Shown: one piece after another, positions 5,627 to 6,368 of the stretch
How positions within the stretch are numbered: position 1 is the first letter of the stretch
How the letters are laid out: each line of letters opens with the position of its first letter
Origin: an uncultured Campylobacter sp.
GTDB lineage: Bacteria > Campylobacterota > Campylobacteria > Campylobacterales > Campylobacteraceae
Length of the DNA: 6,368 nt
NCBI RefSeq assembly: GCF_905371695.1
Contig: NZ_CAJPMA010000093.1
Location: 1 to 6,368, forward strand
Direction: 5' to 3'
The notes under the pieces: model-generated
The model's input: the letters and a program-made list of their open reading frames with translations, nothing else
Told to the model about the DNA's origin: nothing
The model's database searches: none
Made by a program: the position numbers and the translations under genes

Positions 5627-5661
5627 AGAATTTAGGCAAGCGCTAGGCTCGCCTAAATTTT
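5627..5661. terminator. Bidirectional terminator between luxS and petC
   Basis: AATTTAGGC (5629-5637) pairs perfectly with GCCTAAATT (5651-5659), with flanking G-U and A-T pairs and a short inner AGC/GCT stem. The 3' side on the plus strand runs into TTTT (5658-5661), and the minus strand gives a similar fold after petC, so it can serve both convergent genes. It overlaps the first two bases of the petC stop codon (5660-5662). Confidence 0.6.
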
Positions 5662-6368
5662 AATGCAGTTCGCTCCAAACTTTGCGCTTCCAAAGCCAAG
5701 CAAAAATTCCGAGTATAAAGAAATAAACCATCGTGCCGTAGCCCACGTTAGAGCGCTGCTCGCTCTTGCTGTCGCCTACTTTTTTAAAGTACGCGATTAG
5801 CTCGTCTTCGCTTGATTTATCAAGTCCTACGCGAGGCATCGACGTGCCCGTTAGCATCTTTTGCGTGTCGTTTACGAATTTGTGTAAGTACTCGTCGCCT
5901 TTGGAGCGTATCATCATAGAAAGATCGGGCGGGGTCGAACCCATGTATGCCGCGAGCGAAACTTTGTTTGAAAACGCGTATTTTTTGTCGTATTTTACGT
6001 CATGGCAGCGTTGGCAGGCGTCGGCGAAAATTTTCTCTTGCGTAACGGCGCCGTTTGCCTTTTCGTAATCTGCGCTAACTGATTTTAGATACGCTACGAT
6101 GTCTGAAATTTCGGCGTTTATATCATCTCCGCCCGCTCCCGCGAACGCCGTCATAGGAAACGGCTTTTCGTCGTTAAATTTATGAGCTACTTTAAGCGCC
6201 ATGGTAGGATTTTTTATAAGCGCAGCCAAAAATTTCGCGTCGTAAATTTTACCGGCGGTGCTAAGATCCGGCGGAACTACGCCGAAGCTTTGGCTAGCCG
6301 TTTCGTTATCCATGCTAGCGGGTATCCCTGCGGCCTCTACGCCGTGACAGCCTACGCAGCCCGCCGCG
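5660..6368 (-). CDS. petC: Diheme cytochrome c1 subunit of the bc1 complex, N-terminus cut by the window edge
   Basis: Subunit of the quinol:cytochrome c oxidoreductase, located on the periplasmic side and anchored in the inner membrane. It passes electrons from the Rieske protein to soluble cytochrome c. The open frame continues to the window edge, so the ATG at 6313 is internal: 18 further codons are visible and contain the first heme site, CVGCH. The 235 visible residues form two cytochrome c domains in tandem. Domain one has CVGCH (4-8), VPPDLS and the likely axial Met in PFPMTAF (near 72). Domain two has CQRCH (118-122), TPPDLS and the likely axial Met in GTSMPR (near 177). A single membrane helix (about 208-227, MVYFFILGIFAWLW) ends in KRKVWSELH, a C-terminal anchor typical of cytochrome c1. 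The diheme form is characteristic of epsilonproteobacteria. petA and petB would be expected upstream, outside the window. Confidence 0.92.
   Translation of the reverse strand, partial: AAGCVGCHGVEAAGIPASMDNETASQSFGVVPPDLSTAGKIYDAKFLAALIKNPTMALKVAHKFNDEKPFPMTAFAGAGGDDINAEISDIVAYLKSVSADYEKANGAVTQEKIFADACQRCHDVKYDKKYAFSNKVSLAAYMGSTPPDLSMMIRSKGDEYLHKFVNDTQKMLTGTSMPRVGLDKSSEDELIAYFKKVGDSKSEQRSNVGYGTMVYFFILGIFAWLWKRKVWSELH

Noticed and set aside
5766..6068. Plus-strand 100-codon open frame opposite petC
   Set aside because: It is antisense to the heme and membrane-anchor coding sequence of petC and has no family resemblance.
6311..6313. ATG at 6313 as the start of petC
   Set aside because: The same frame stays open to the window edge and encodes a CVGCH heme site just upstream, so this Met is internal.

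Overview
The window reads as the chromosome of an epsilonproteobacterium, most likely a moderate-GC Campylobacter of the showae/rectus/curvus/gracilis kind. The signs are dense AAATTT/AAAATTT strings within otherwise GC-richer coding sequence, a NifJ-type pyruvate:flavodoxin oxidoreductase, a long-chain flavodoxin close to the Helicobacter type, a C-terminally anchored diheme cytochrome c1 (PetC), LuxS, and an EptC-like phosphoethanolamine transferase. The species call is inference. No mobile element, CRISPR array, tRNA or rRNA was recognised.

Layout: the minus-strand start of nifJ (1-1121, its C-terminal two thirds lie outside the window) is divergent from a plus-strand phosphoethanolamine transferase gene (eptC-like, 1299-3011). 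Next comes a compact plus-strand operon: a DUF2325 protein (3123-3440), an unrecognised 239-residue protein (3444-4163) and flavodoxin fldA (4175-4666), ended by a clear rho-independent terminator. A 388-bp gene-poor gap follows. It holds a C9-T10 homopolymer tract, a possible extended -10 promoter, a stem-loop and a doubtful TTG-start small ORF, then the luxS promoter. luxS (5055-5570) converges on petC (5660-6368, minus strand, N-terminus outside the window), with two stem-loops between them.

Functional links: NifJ oxidises pyruvate and passes low-potential electrons to flavodoxin, and cytochrome c1 carries electrons from quinol to periplasmic cytochrome c. Three parts of one respiratory chain are therefore here, though not in one operon. 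The most notable regulatory signal is in front of the DUF2325-unknown-fldA operon. Two imperfect Fur-box-like palindromes lie 44 bp apart, one of them directly over a TATAAT -10 element. This fits iron-repressed expression of flavodoxin, and would place the two uncharacterised proteins in an iron-limitation or redox response. The other points for a second look are the C9-T10 tract with the possible unannotated transcript before luxS, and a nearly identical 15-bp promoter core in front of eptC and luxS.
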